Below, piece after piece: positions 23,644-36,480 of a DNA stretch of 64,000 nucleotides (its first letter is position 1; each line of letters begins with the position of its first letter). This DNA comes from Bretschneidera sinensis (Eukaryota > Streptophyta > Magnoliopsida > Brassicales > Akaniaceae): positions 28,815,001 through 28,879,000 of the forward strand of contig CM043700.1 of assembly GCA_023935145.1 (NCBI GenBank), given 5' to 3'. A program made the translations under genes and the position numbers. The notes below the pieces were generated by a model. It ran no database searches. It saw nothing but the letters and a program-made list of their open reading frames with translations, and had not been told where the DNA came from.

Positions 23644-25500
23644 ATTACTTTTGTTTGAAAAGCAAAAATTTTTTTGAAAACACTTTGATAAAGTAATGCA
23701 GTTAATAATTAACGGAGATTGATTTACATATGTAAAGATATCTTTTGATTTAAAGCTTTTTTTAGTGTTATTATTTCAAAACTTCAAGAATTATCTAATT
23801 GTTCAATAGTATTAAACTAGAAATTCTTTAAACTAGAGTTAAAAATATAACACATATATTTTTTCTTTGTTTCGGTGAGAAACTTTATTATTACTTAGTA
23901 TTATTATGACTTTGTGTTTGATCGTTTATGAACTCTTTTCAAAGTAAACCTTAAAACTTTCTTAAGAAACGACACAATTTTTAAGTTCATATAAATGAAG
24001 TCTACAATGTGTTTTGCTTCTAAAATACACTACAAATATGTAATAGACTCATTAAGAGTATACATTATCTTATACAAGAAAGTAACTTGATTTTACCCAT
24101 TAAACTTTATGATTAGTGTAATTCTACAAATAAAGTCGGGTTTGATTCTTTTAAAAATGTTACAGTCGCATTTTCGAAGTTGTCATTCTCACTAACTCTC
24201 TATAGAGTTTCAGGAGAAGGATCAACCAAGTTTTTACTTGACTTGAAAATTGTGATAATATTATCTCTTATCAATTATCTTACATATTCATGTCTCGGAT
24301 TGATATGTTTAGACTTGCCATTTTAGGTATTGTTATAAGCTCTTAACAACGTAGCTTCACTGTCATAGTGAATGAAAATGGGAGCTATAGGATATAAGAT
24401 GTGGGAAGCATAGGATGTGGCCACAGACTTATATCCAACAATAAGTTACATATCTATTCTGCCTCTTTCCCAGTTGATGTGAGAAAGAAATACACGTTTG
24501 TTTCTTACTTCCCCAAGAAACAACTCTTCCACCAAGGGTAAAGACCTATATGGTAGTGGAGTTATTATCGCCAACATTGGCAATCCAACTCGCATCCGTG
24601 TATCTTTCCAATACAATCGTATAATCATTGTAGAACATCTCCAAATCTATAGTTCTCTTAAGATAACCAAAGATCCTACCGATGGCTTTCCAATGTTCTA
24701 TACTAGGATTACTAATATATCTATTCAATCCTACAAATACACTTCTAATAGCTCTAGGTCCTAACTTAGTTTTTATAGGATCATGAACTTTATAATATAC
24801 CAGACACCCCCCCCCCCCCCCCCCCGCCCACTTTTAGATAATCTAAATTTGGTTTTCTTCCTTCCTATAACTTATATGGACTAACATTATTTTTCTTAGA
24901 AATTACTCTAAGAAAAATAATGTTGTTCTTTATCCTGACTAAGCCCCTTTGTTGTGGTGTATAGGGTGTTGTTATTTGATGAATAATACCATGCTCTTTA
25001 AAAAAAAAACGAGCATAAAGTATTCTCCACCTCTATCTGATCTAAGAATTTTAATTTTCTTTTTCTAATTGATTTTCAACTTCAGCTTTAAACTTTTTAA
25101 ACATATCAAAAACTTCATCTTTCGTTCTTAATAAATACACATACATATATCTACAAAAATCATCAACAAAAGTAATAAAATGTCTTCTACCACCACGAGT
25201 AAGCATACCATTTAACTCACAAATATCATAATGTATTAATTCTAAAATTGTAGGAATCTCTTTTAACACTATGAAAAGGTTTCTTAACTAATTTAGACTT
25301 AGCACAAATTTCACATTTTTCAGCAATACTATTTAAACTTTTCATAGTATTTAAAAGACGATAATCTAAATGAGCCAAACGTCCATGCTAAATAGATAAC
25401 TCAACTGTATAAGCAAAAGAAATAATTTTATTATTAATAATAATCAACCTATACATTCCATCAGATGAGTACTCTTTTCCCACAAACATACCATACAATT
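23644..25500 (-). pseudogene. Internally deleted Ty1/copia element, antisense copy
   Basis: Reading the minus strand, the order is integrase remnant (ILELIHYDICELNGML, DEVFDMFKKFKAEVENQLE, 25051-25269), a junction near 24720, then a reverse transcriptase tail (ISNPSIEHWKAIGRIFGYLK, 24546-24728). The 3' non-coding tail (23644-24400) matches 30410-31000 of the plus-strand copy. About 1.2 kb of integrase/RT core is deleted at the junction, and gag, protease and the 5' LTR are absent. Stops and frameshifts are frequent. A run of 19 C (24807-24825) interrupts the integrase region. Confidence 0.8.
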
Positions 25501-25865
25501 TAATTTTTTTTATTAAAATGAAGAGAAAATATTGTATATTTTAAAAAAAAATAATAATACAATATAAGTATGCATTAGTTGGCTAGTCAAACTGATTGGG
25601 TCATTATTGAGAAATTATTTCACTAGTCGTTGGGTTATTATTGGCTATTATCTCACCCAATTATTTCATCATTTAGTGAGCTTCCAATTCCTAGCCCAAA
25701 AACTTGTAAAAAGCCTCACAATTCACCAACAAGATGCATTTTAATTTCTCATACTTCTTTATCTTCATCCTCACGTCTTTTGTTTTATATACACTATTTT
25801 CTTATTACTTCATAATAGTAAACTGATATGTGAAGCTTTGAGATACACAAAGAGATGATGCTATG
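25501..25865. other. Spacer between two inverted copia elements
   Basis: AT-rich sequence with no similarity to either element that I can see. The ORF at 25630-25815 is not recognisable. It may be old flanking DNA or a further degraded TE. Confidence 0.4.
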
Positions 25866-26521
25866 TGTTGGAAGTTTTGTTAGAAAAAACAAGATTCAGT
25901 TGACTGAATGAAAGACAAAGAGTTATTTTCTCTTTTCTAGTCGACTGAATGAAGGACAAAGAGTTACTATCTATTTTTCAGTCAATTAAATAAATTATTC
26001 AATCGATTGAATACCCAACACCTGATACTTTGCAATTTTAAGTGTTGATTCAGTCGATTGAATGTTCGAAAATTTTGAATTCGAATTCTAACAGCTATAA
26101 CATTTCAGAAAGTCATGTATTTTCTTTAAAGAACTACTTTTTTAAATGACAATTCTTCATCTTCAGACTGTTGAAAGTTCAAAATTAAATCTATAAATAC
26201 TTCTAATAACTTCCAAAATAAACTACTCAACTTCATTTTCCTTTCTTCTTTTTTCGGAATTCTTCTTCTTTTTCTTCTAATTTCTCTCTGGAAAAAAAAA
26301 AAAACCACTTTTCTTTATTGTTTCAAAAGAGAACTCAAAGAAGAATCTTTGACATTTCTCTTAGAGATTCTTAGAGACTTTGAGTATCCTAGAAGAATAT
26401 TTGTCAGAACCCAGAGCAATTAAGAGGGGATAAATAAAGCCTTAAAGGTAGCGTAATACGTGTCTCAAAGTCACCATTTTTCTATACTTCTAAACACACT
26501 GAATTTATAATTTTCCCAACA
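25866..26521 (+). repeat. 5' LTR of plus-strand Ty1/copia element
   Basis: A 656-bp LTR running from TGTTGG to CCAACA. Its U3 part carries repeated near-palindromes of the type ATTCAGTCGACTGAAT. Its partner starts at 31001. The two LTRs differ at many positions and by small indels, so the insertion is old. Confidence 0.85.
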
Positions 26522-29500
26522 ATTTTAAGGCTTTATAACCTACTAAAAATATGGATTCAAAGTCTATCAGAGTGGTGAATCAAGATATGGTGAAGTTTGA
26601 TTGATTCGATGGCAACAATTTTGCTCGTTGGCAAGACAAGATGATTTTCCTACTGATTGCGTTGAAGATTTATTATGTGTTGGATCCGAACTTGCCTCTT
26701 GTACCAGACAATCCAAAACCAAGTATTGATGGAACTCCGCCTAATGCAGAGAATGTTGAAAAGGTTCGTTTGGAGAGGAATAAGCACGAGGAGGATAAGT
26801 TGATGTGGCGAGGACATATTTTGAACACTCTTTCAGATCATTTTTACGACTTATTTACTTAAGTCAAGTCTGCAAAAGGCATATGAAATCAACTGAAATT
26901 CAAGTATAAGGCTGAGGAAGAAGGTACAAATAAATACTTAATTTTTAAGTACTTTGAATTTCTGATGGTTGACAATAAACCTGTGTTTGAACAAGTTTGC
27001 GTGTTGCAAGTACTAGTTAATAAACTTCGTTCCTCAAAGATAGTTCTTCTAGAAGTTTTTCAAGTGAGCACGATTATTGCCAAATTGTCTCCCTCTTGGA
27101 AAGATTGGTAAGAAACTATTGCATAAGGCTGATGACTTTACATTGGAACAAATTCATAAACATCTTCGTATAGAAAATGAGTCACGTTTACTTGATAACA
27201 AGAATTTGATTCCTTTTGAGTCTAAGGCACATTATATAGATTGGAACCGTTCTAATAATCAGTTTTTGCAAATCAAAAAGAATGACCAACAGTTTAAGAA
27301 GAAGAATTCCTAATGCAAAAAGAAGAAAAGAGCATGCTTTGTTTGCGAAAAAGAGGTTCACTTTGCCAAACAGTGTAGGCATCGTAAGACCAACCTTAAG
27401 GGTAAGGCCAACATGGAGGAAGCTAGTCTTGTGGCCATGACCTCTGATATCAACATGGCATCTGAAAATTCTAGTTGGTGGCTCGATTCAGAAGCAACAA
27501 TTAATGTCTGTAAAGACAAATCATTTTTCAAGAAATTTGAGGAAGCTACTAGTGAAGTGCAAACGGGAAATGGTGAGCGTGTCCAAGTCACTAGCAAAGG
27601 AACTTTTGAAATCGATTTCACAGCAAAATTGTTAACCATTATTAATATTTTAGATGTACACGACCTTAGGAAGAACTTTATGTCTTTTGACTTACTTTGT
27701 AAGAAAAGATTTCGGGTAGCGTTTGAATCTGATAAGGTTATTTTGTCGAAGAATGGTATGTTTGTGGGAAAAGAGTAGCCCTCTGATGGAATGTACATGT
27801 TGATTATTATTAATAATAAAATTATTTCTTCTGTTTATATTGTTGAGTTATCTATTTGGCATTAATGTTTGGCTCATTTAAATTATCGTCCTTTAAATAC
27901 TATGAAAAGATTAAATAGTATTGCTGAAAAATGTGAAATTTGTGCTAAGTCTAAATTAGTTAAGAAACTTTTTCATAATGTTAAAAGAGATTCTAAAATT
28001 TTAGAATTAATACATTATGATTTTTGTGAGTTAAATGGTATGCTTACTAGTGGTGGTAAAGATACTTTATTACTTTTGTTAATGATTTTAGCAGATACAT
28101 GTATGTGTATTTATTAAGAATGAAAGATGAAGTTTTTGATATGTTTAAGAAGTTTAAAGTTGAAATTGAAAATCAATTAGAAAATAAAATTAAAATTCTT
28201 AGATCAGATAGAAGCGGAGAATACTTTGTGCCCGATTTTTGTGAAGAATCTGGTATTATTCATCAAATAACAACATTTTATACACCACAACAAAATGGCT
28301 TAGCCGATAGAAAGAATAGACCATTAGTTGAAATGGTAAATTGTATGCTAATAAATGCCAAGTTACCTATTAGTTTGTGCGGTGAAGCATTGCTCACTGC
28401 TTGCTATATACATAATAGAGTAATTTCTAAGAAAAATTATGTTAGTCTATATGAGTTATAGAAAGGAAGAAAACCAAATTTAGATTATCTAAAAGTGTAG
28501 GGGTGCCTAGCGTACTATAGAGTTCCTAAACCTAAAAGAACTAAGTTAGAACCTAGAGCTATTAGAAGCGTATTTGTGGGAAATGCTGAAAATAGTAAGG
28601 CTTACGAGTTCCTTGATTTAGATTCTAAATCTATTATAGAATTCGTCATGTATAATTTTTTAAGGATAAATTTTTACTGATTTTGTGAAGATGGATGAAA
28701 GTAGTCTAGTTCCTTTATCTAGTAACAATTTGAATATAGAATCTCAAAAGAGAGATACTAACTTATCTAAAGATCAATCTGACCTAGAAAAAGCACTAGA
28801 GCAAGGAAAGAGAATGATATAAGTCTAGATTTTATTTCTTCTCAAGCCATGGTATTTTTGGTTAAAAGAGAAAAATAATTATGTTCTTAATCAAATTCCT
28901 ATGGTACTAAATCTAGAAGATGATCCTAAAACTTTTAGTGAGGCTGTCATCAAGAGATTTTTTTTTTTTAGAGAAGTTGTTAGTGATGAAATGGACTCAA
29001 TAGTTAGTAACAACACTTGGGTGTTGGTGGATCTACCCAATGGTTCAAAACCCATTGGATGTAAGTGGGTCTTTAGAAGAAAATATAACATTGATGGCTC
29101 TATTCTACTTTTCAAGGCTAGATTAGTAGCTAAAGGGTTTAGACAAAAAGAATGAATTGATTATTTTGATACAAATACACATGTTGCACGCATTACATCT
29201 ATAAGAATTCTTATTGCCTTGGCATCCATACATCATTTGTATGTTCATCAAATGGATGTTAAAACTGTTTTCTCAAATGGGGACTTAAATGAAGAAGTCT
29301 ACATGGAACAACCAGAAGGGTTTATTCTTCCTGGAAATGAGAAGAAAGTATGTAAGTTAATTAAGTCGTTATATAGCTTGAAACAAGCACCTAAACAATG
29401 GCATGAAAAGTTTAATTCTATAATTTTATCTCATAGTTTTGTGGATAATAATTTTGATAAGTGCATATATTCAAAGTTTACAAAAGAATATGGAGTATTA

Positions 29501-31000
29501 ATTTGCTTATATGTTGATGACATGTTAATAATTGGAACAAATATGCTAGGTGTTAATGAAATTAAGAAATGTTCAGCTTCTAGCTTTAAAATGAAATATT
29601 TGGGTGAGATAGATACCATGTTAAGTATTAAGGTTAAAAAACATAGTTGGGGCTATGCTTTAAGTTAATCTCATTACATTAAGAAAGTTCTTGATAAATT
29701 TAAATTCATTAATATCAAATAGTCAAACACTCTTTTTGATAGAAGTGTTAAATTAACAAATAATTCTTGTAGATCAGTAGCTCAACTAGAATATACTAGT
29801 GCCATTGGTTTTTTAATGTATGTTATGCATTGCACTAGGCCAGGCATTGAATTTAATGTATGCAAATTGTAGTATCTTTGGTTATTTTAAGAGAACCATA
29901 GGTTTGAGGTTGTTCTATAGTGATTATCCGACTGTATTGGAAGGATACATCGATGTGAGTTAGATTACTAATGTTGGTGATAAAAACTCCACTACCAGGT
30001 GGCTCTTTATCCTTGGTGGTGGGGCTGTTTCTTGGGGAAGCAAGAAACAAATGTGTATTTCTCACTTAACAATGGAATTTGAATTTATAACTTTAGCAGC
30101 AACTGAGAAAGAGGCAGAATGGATACATAACTTATTGTTGGATATAAGTTTGTGGCCACATCCTATGCCTCCAATTTTCATTCACTGTGACAGTGAAACT
30201 ATGTTGTTAAGAGCTTATAACAGTACCTATAATGGTAAGTCCACACATATCAGTCTGAGACATGAGTATATCAGACAATTGATAAAAGATAGTATTATCA
30301 TAATTGTCTATGTAAAGTTAAGTAAAAACTTGGCTGATCCTTTCACTAAAGCTCTCTTTAGAGAGTCAGTGAGAATGACAACTTTGGAAATGGGGTTGAA
30401 ACCTTTTTAAAAGAATCACCAGTGATGGTAACCCAACTTTATTTCTAGCATTACACTAGTCATAAAGTTTAGTGGGTAAAAACAAGTTACTGATAAGTGA
30501 TTGTATTAATACTGACAAAAGTTATCCTCTAAGTGGTCAGTATTGTCTGTTACTTTCTTGTGTAGAATGAGGTATACTCTTAATGAAATCTATTACAGAT
30601 CTGTAGTGTGTTCTAGTAGCGGAAACACATTGCAGACTTCACCTATATGAACTTAGAAGTGGTGTTGCTTCTTAAGAGAGTTTAAGGATTACTCTCGAGA
30701 GAGTTCATGAACTAGGATCAAGCACAAGACCATAATAGTGTTAAGTAATAATGAAGTTCTCACCGAAACAAGAGGAAGATATATGTGTGATATTTCCAAC
30801 TCTAGTTTAGAGAGTTTCTAATTTAATACTATTGAGCAATTAGATAATTCTTAGAGTTTTGAAAATATAATAACACTAAGTAAAGATTTAAATCAAAATA
30901 TATTTTTACATATTTATATTAACTTAGTTGATTATTGGCTGTATTATTTTATCAAAATGTTTTCAAGAAAAGTTTTGTTTTTCAAACAAAAGTGGGGAAT
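26522..31000 (+). pseudogene. Ty1/copia retrotransposon gag-pol, degenerate
   Basis: Decayed gag starts at 26551 (MDSKSIRVVNQDMVKFD, then a TGA). A CX2CX4HX4C zinc knuckle lies near 27330-27375. The aspartic protease active site reads WWLDSEAT instead of DSGAT (27476-27500), which should abolish activity. Integrase (27840-28460) includes AEKCEICAKSK and a DRSGEY segment. Reverse transcriptase (28970-29668) has QMDVKTVFSNGDL and an intact YVDDM (about 29511). RNase H runs to 30410 (HCDSETMLL..., KALFRESV). A purine-rich tract ending at 31000 precedes the 3' LTR. Many stops and frameshifts break every domain; the order PR-INT-RT-RH identifies copia. Confidence 0.9.
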
Positions 31001-31540
31001 TGTTGGAAGTTTTGTTAGAAAAACAGGATTCAGTCGATTGAATGGAGGACAAAAAGTTATTTTCTGTTGTCTAGTCTACTGAATAAATCATTCAGTCGAC
31101 TGAATACCCGACACCTGATACGTTGCAGTTTTAAATGTTGTTCAGTCAACTGAATGTTCGAAAATTTTGAATTCAAATTCCAATAGCTATAACTTTTCAG
31201 AAAGTCATGTATTCTCTTTTGAAAAGTTACGTTTTTAAATGATTGCTCTTCATTATCAGACTGTTGAAAGTTCAAATTAAATATATAAATATTTCTGATA
31301 ATTTTCAAAATAAACTGCTTCACTTTCTTTTCTGATTTTTCAGAATTCTTCTTCTTCTTCTATTTTTTCTCTAAAAAAAACACAACCACTCTACTTTATT
31401 ATTTCAAAAGAGAATTCAGAGAAAAATCTTTGATTTTGCTCTTAAAGATTCTTAGAGATTTTGAGTATCTTAGAAGAATATTTGTCAGAACCCCAAACAA
31501 TCAAGTAGAGATAAATAAAATTTTAAAACAGCGCGTCTCA
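31001..31540 (+). repeat. 3' LTR of plus-strand Ty1/copia element, 3'-truncated
   Basis: Matches the 5' LTR from TGTTGGAAG onwards but loses similarity near 31540. The last 60-70 bases and the terminal CCAACA are missing. The break abuts the coding remnant of the LEA_2 gene. No target duplication can be checked because the end is gone. Confidence 0.8.
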
Positions 31541-31548
31541 AATTCATA

Positions 31549-32857
31549 ATTCACGAGGACAAGTCATCTAATTCTATGCAAGCCACGCCATCCTACAACA
31601 GCCCTATGGAATCAGCCCGCACCCGTCGTACGGGCGGCACTCGAGGGCTTCCTCCGCCAGCTGTGTCCGTGGGGGCGCGTTCAGGTGGTCCTCCTCTTTG
31701 GGGAGGAAAGGGAGGAAGCGACAAAGGGTGACCTGAGTGCAACGTGATCGACGAGGAAGGCGACTACCATGGTCTCTATGGGCAAAAGGGGCTCACCAGG
31801 AGGTGCCAGCTCTTGATTGGGGTTTTCTGGTTTGTTGTGATCTTCTCTGTTTTCTGTTTGATTCTTTGGGTTGCTGGTAGGCCTTACAGAGCTCAGGTTA
31901 CTGTCAAGGTATTGTATGCTAAACTTTCAATCGAAGATTAGTAGGAGGATTATAATATTATTATTGTAATTACCGAAAGCACCTGTAGACAGGAAATTAA
32001 TATTAGTCTTTGAATTCATAACAAACTGTCGAGAAGATCCACTTGGTTGGTTCGAACTGTTTGTTGCAAGTCCCCCTTTTGGGATCTTTTGCTTTGTTTA
32101 CGTAGTTAACCTACTGAACGGTGAAGGGAAATGGTATCTCTGGCATTGATTATGCTATGATTTGTCAAATATTTGAGTATAAGTTGTGATTTCTGTGTGA
32201 ATTATTCTTGCACTTAACGGGGAATCCTTTTTCTTCTAGAGTTTGACTATACATAATTTTTATTTCGGAGAAGGCTCGGATATGACAGGAGTTCCCACTA
32301 AGATGCTTAGTATGAATAGTTCAGTCAAGATGACTGTATACAACACCGCTACATTTTTTGGCATTCATGTCAGCTCCACACATGTGAGTCTTATGTATTT
32401 GTAGATTGCTGTTGCAACTGGTCAGGTTCTTGATTGCTCATCGATGATGATCTTTGACAACTTATGCTCATTTATAGTTTATATTTCAGTTGTCACGAGT
32501 GCCCATTTTGTTAATCTGAGCAATTTATCTACAACAATACTGAGTGCCCTTCTCTTTTTAAAAAAATCTGTTTTTCACTGCAATTTAGCTCATGTTATCA
32601 ACCAAGAAAGAGCCACCGGGCTGACTGTGGACCTCAAAGGAAATAAAGTGCCTCTATATGGAGCTGGGGCAAGCTTAGCAGTCTCCAATGACAATGGTGG
32701 AGTTTCAATGACGTTAGCGTTTGAAATCCGGTCACGAGGGAATGTGATCAGAAAGTTGGTGAAATCAAAGCATCGAAATCGTACATCTTGTTCATTGGTT
32801 ATCGACTCACGCAGCAACAAACCAATCAAGCTTAAAGAGGGCTCACGTACATATTAA
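31549..32857 (+). pseudogene. LEA_2 / NHL-type membrane protein, pseudogene
   Basis: Three exon remnants: about 31549-31908, 32240-32425 and 32589-32857. Exon 1 holds the family's Ser/Pro-rich N-terminal part (HEDKSSNSMQATPSYNSPME), then ECNVIDEEG and the transmembrane helix (LLIGVFWFVVIFSVFCLILW). Later exons give the LEA_2 fold (TGVPTKMLSMNSSVKMTVYN, NKVPLYGAGASL). Breaks are: TGA at 31729 where relatives have Trp; TAG at 32402 where relatives have Gln or Glu; and two frame changes in exon 3, around LMLSTKK/YQPRKSHR and CGGG|CTG. The first ~40 residues are missing because the LTR joins directly at HEDK. The Arabidopsis counterpart by position and similarity is AT3G24600 (from memory). Confidence 0.83.
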
Positions 32858-33662
32858 CGTGATCAGGAGTTCTGTAACTCACAAATCTCTCTAAATGCAC
32901 TGCTGAGATCATTTTGATCATATGGCTGATTAAATCACTGAGTTTATTTATTTTTCTTCCTTCATTTTTTTTCTTCAGACCCAATGAGTAATATTTATCA
33001 CATAGGTATGGTAATAATATTTGTATTGCCGTTGTTTGCTTTTCCTTGCAGCAGGATGATCTTTCCAAATTAGGAAGTTGCCTATTGTCACATTAACCTA
33101 TACTGGAAATGAAATCCTAAATGTTGAGCTGTAGAAACCCAACTGGTGATCTCCGGGTCTTCCAGGAGACTCGGGTTCTGTCAATTGAAAAAAAAAACTA
33201 GTGAAAGTTCTAGTGACCTTAGCACTTTCAGCTTTCTCTTGAAATGGGCACAAAACCTGCTTTTGTTCCTAGGTTTTTGTAAATGGCAGGGCAACAGCAT
33301 ATCTTGTAGTTAAATAGCGCCGGCCAAATAGTTAAAAAGGCATATTCCATCATAAGGGTATAGGTAAAGAATTATATTCAACGAGTTGCCGAGGGAAGGA
33401 GTTCCAAATAAAATAACATTATAATATTATATAATACAAGGTCAATCTAGAGTTACATGAATATTGACATAAAAGAAGCCCAAAGTAGAGCCCCTTTTAT
33501 AAGAATGGCCGTCCTAGTAAACAATGATACAAGAAGGGGCAACATTTGAAGGCTAAAAAAGGGTGAGGGTGAAACAGTATAAGCAACAAAGAGAGTACTA
33601 GAGATGTTCTTACCCACTCCCCTCACTCTCCTCTGGTTGGATGAAATTAAGAGGCTGAGTGT
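32858..33662. other. Convergent intergenic region
   Basis: Lies between the LEA_2 pseudogene stop and the PLSP1-like stop. It carries only 3'-UTR-like sequence and short ORFs with no similarity. Confidence 0.5.
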
Positions 33663-33879
33663 TCATTCAGATGCTGGACTACTCTCCTGCTTATCAACAG
33701 CACAATCATCCTCAAGTACTGTGCCACCTATCCTGTTAGGGGGCCAATAGCGAAAAACTGATCTCCCTATTATGTTCTTTGCAGGGAGGGCCCCCCTACA
33801 CGAAACCGGACTCAGAAAATATCAGCAAGAGCCAAAAAATGAGGGAAGAAAGAAAAATCAACTCGTGTACAATTTCTTA

Positions 33880-33984
<105 letters not shown>

Positions 33985-34257
33985 CTACTCAAAACGCATG
34001 ATACCACAGAAGTAAATCCTTTTCTGGGCTTGAGACCATGAAAAGGGAAAAGAAAGAGAGGCTACAATGTAAGGTTCCAAAACTTGAAAGATTGAGTGAG
34101 TGAGTGAGACTTACAATTGGTGTCATGTCATAAGAAGGTGCTTCAAGAGTGAATTTTTCATTTCTTACAAACCCATTAACTATAAGCTTCCCTTCATGAA
34201 CCTGCAATTAATAAATCGTCTATGTTTCATTCTGAAAAGCAAATATGCTATTACATT

Positions 34258-34399
34258 GCGTTTGGTAGTATGGAACTGGAGCTTGGAATTAGAATTGATT
34301 TGGAATCATGGTTTTTTTCAATCATTTTTATGCTGAAAAAAAGTATGATTTCACCTCAATTCCAATTTCAAGTCCCAATTCCACACAACCAAACATAGC
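34258..34399. mobile_element. Foldback MITE in PLSP1-like intron
   Basis: About 140 bp with inverted arms of roughly 50 bp. The left arm (TGCGTTTGGTAGTATGGAA) matches the reverse complement of the right arm (TGCTATGTTTGGTTGTGTGG) and both continue as GGAATT-rich sequence. The centre is T/A-rich and there is no ORF. The TIR type suggests a hAT- or Harbinger-related MITE; the target duplication is unclear (CAT on both sides at best). Confidence 0.7.
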
Positions 34400-34732
34400 A
34401 TCAAGGAAGATTCAAAGAAAGTAGATTTTTTAGCATTATTGCGATAGTGAAATTAGGATCTATTTTGCGAATCACTTTCAGGTTGTGTATGCTTCTCTCT
34501 TCATAATTTTAACCACTAGTTTAGAATTGAGATCTGGACTACTGTCATAGTGAGTTTCAAATATATAACCAGATGCGAACAGGTGTTTTTCAATCTGATG
34601 AGTAAAACAGGTTCTATCTTGTTCTCAGGCCTGAAGAGAGAAAATACATTCAAAATCGACCAAAAATATTTGTGTTGAAATTATGGTTTTACACAACTTC
34701 TCCATGTAACGCGAAATATATATGAACCTAAG

Positions 34733-36480
34733 CGTTAATCCCAAGTTGATTTTAATGATAACAAAACTAAATGATTGACTAACATGTGTGTTAAGAGTTT
34801 CAGGTTCGTAATCTCAATGCAAACCATACTTGCGATGTTTCAATGTATGTTTTGGATTGACATGGCAGATGTGGTGATGATGAAGTGTTATGGAAATGGT
34901 TAAAATTATTGAAAATTATTGAAAATTGCTGGGTTGAGTGTTTTGATTTGCAGTAGGTAAATGCTCTAAAAACATAGGAAACTTTGCCCATTTTATTTTT
35001 GAATGCGTAACACACTGTTTTGCTTTATTATTTATATATTTGGTTTTGTCATCATCAAAAAAGTGGAGACAGTTAATCCCAAATTGATTTTTATGATAAC
35101 AAAACTAAGTGATTGACTAACATGTGTAAGTGTTTCAAGTTCGTAATCTCATTGCAAATCATCATCAAGCAAAATTTGTTCCAAGATGAAGAATGAAAAG
35201 AAGATTTCCAAGATTAGATCATGTATTAATTGTAAGTATCTTCTCTAAAGTCTCTTAATCAAATCATGGCTCAAAAGGCATTTACATGAAAATTGTTTTT
35301 GAATGGACCAAAATTTTTCTAAGTATAAAACCTGTTTTATACGTCCAGTCGACTATATGGTTTTTTTAATCGATGGGACAAAGCTGTGAAATTTTATTAA
35401 AGGGACAAACTTTTTTGCAGTCGAGTGGCACTTGGCGCAGCATCAGAAGCTTGATATAAAAATTCTGGACATAAACTTTTGACAATCAACTGGCTCTCAG
35501 CACCACTGACATTTCAATTTTGAACTAAATTTTCATCAGATGTAAAAGGCGTCGACTGGCTCTAGGGCATACTCGAGTGAACCACTCGCTGATAATGGCT
35601 AAAAATTCATTTAATCAAATTCATTTTATATCAAAAGTCTCCTAAACAAGTGTAAAACGGGGGCTACTTATTCTAACCCTAATGGAGTTTCAGACACTCT
35701 TGAATGCTTTTTTTGAAAAAGCTCAATACTTCTTAGAAAAATTCTTTAAACTTTTTTTTTTTCGATAAGTAAAATTGTAGAAAAGTTCTTTAATCTTATT
35801 GAGCCATATCAATTCAAGAGTGCTTGTGAGAGAGATTGTAAATTGAGTTGTACTTCAAAATTATCTCTCTTGTATTCTTCCATCTTCTTATCAATCTTTG
35901 TAAAGAGTTGGTGTAACTCTTGGTAAAGGGTGTGAGAGGTTTGTGAGATTGAAATCTGAGTGTTGGGGAAACACTTGGGAGGAGGAAAATCTCGAATGCT
36001 CTTGTACAAAGACATAGCAACACCTATGAAGTTATTTGCTTGTGGGACGAGTGTTTATGAAATTGAAATCAGTGAGTGTTGGGGAAACATTTGGGTAGAG
36101 GAAAATCTCGAACGCTCTTGTATGAAGTCTTAGCAACGCCTATGAAGCTATTTGCCTGTGGGACCAGTTCAAAGTGAATAAAACTCTCAAGGAGGAGCCC
36201 TGAGGAGTGGATTAGGCACAAATTGTGACCGAACCACAATAAATATGCTTGCACGCTTCTCTTCCCTACTCTTTTATTTTTCTGCAATTTAATTTCCTGC
36301 TTTGTGTCAATTGAATTGCTAGAATTGTGTGGTTTGATCAACTGAGTTAATATTCTGTGTGGTTGATAAATTGATTAGATAAATTAATTTGCTGCACTAA
36401 ATGAGTCTTTGTTTAATTGCCTAGAAAGAATTTTTAAAAACTCAATTCAACCCCACCTTCTTGGGTTGCCTAGACTTTCA
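34733..36480 (+). mobile_element. Internally deleted LTR retrotransposon with 5-bp TSD
   Basis: Flanked by CTAAG on both sides (34728-34732 and 36481-36485). The first ~85 bases (CGTTAATCCCAAGTTGATTT...) repeat at 35071-35155 and mark the start of each LTR. A purine tract AAAAAAGTGGAGAC precedes the 3' LTR (35071-36480, about 1.4 kb). The remainder of the 5' LTR and all of gag-pol are deleted, leaving only the 3' internal tail. It sits in the intron between PLSP1-like exons 2 and 3, on the opposite strand. Confidence 0.8.
35947..36174 (+). repeat. 114-bp tandem duplication inside LTR
   Basis: Two consecutive copies of a 114-bp unit, each containing gtgttggggaaac, aggaaaatctcgaa and gcaac.cctatgaag. 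The copies differ by scattered substitutions. The duplication lies in the R/U5 part of the LTR. Confidence 0.85.

Noticed and set aside
25890..26065. Regularly spaced palindromes suggesting a CRISPR-like array
   Set aside because: Units are imperfect, spacing is irregular, they lie in an LTR present twice, and the genome is a plant.
31720..31750. Translation of the LEA_2 remnant from the codon after the TGA as a functional shorter protein
   Set aside because: A second in-frame stop (32402) and two frameshifts in exon 3 break it further.
32384..32401. Donor-like CAT|gtgagt ending LEA_2 exon 2
   Set aside because: The following codons (V S L M Y, then I A V A T G Q) match the family, so the exon continues to 32425 and the TAG is a lesion.
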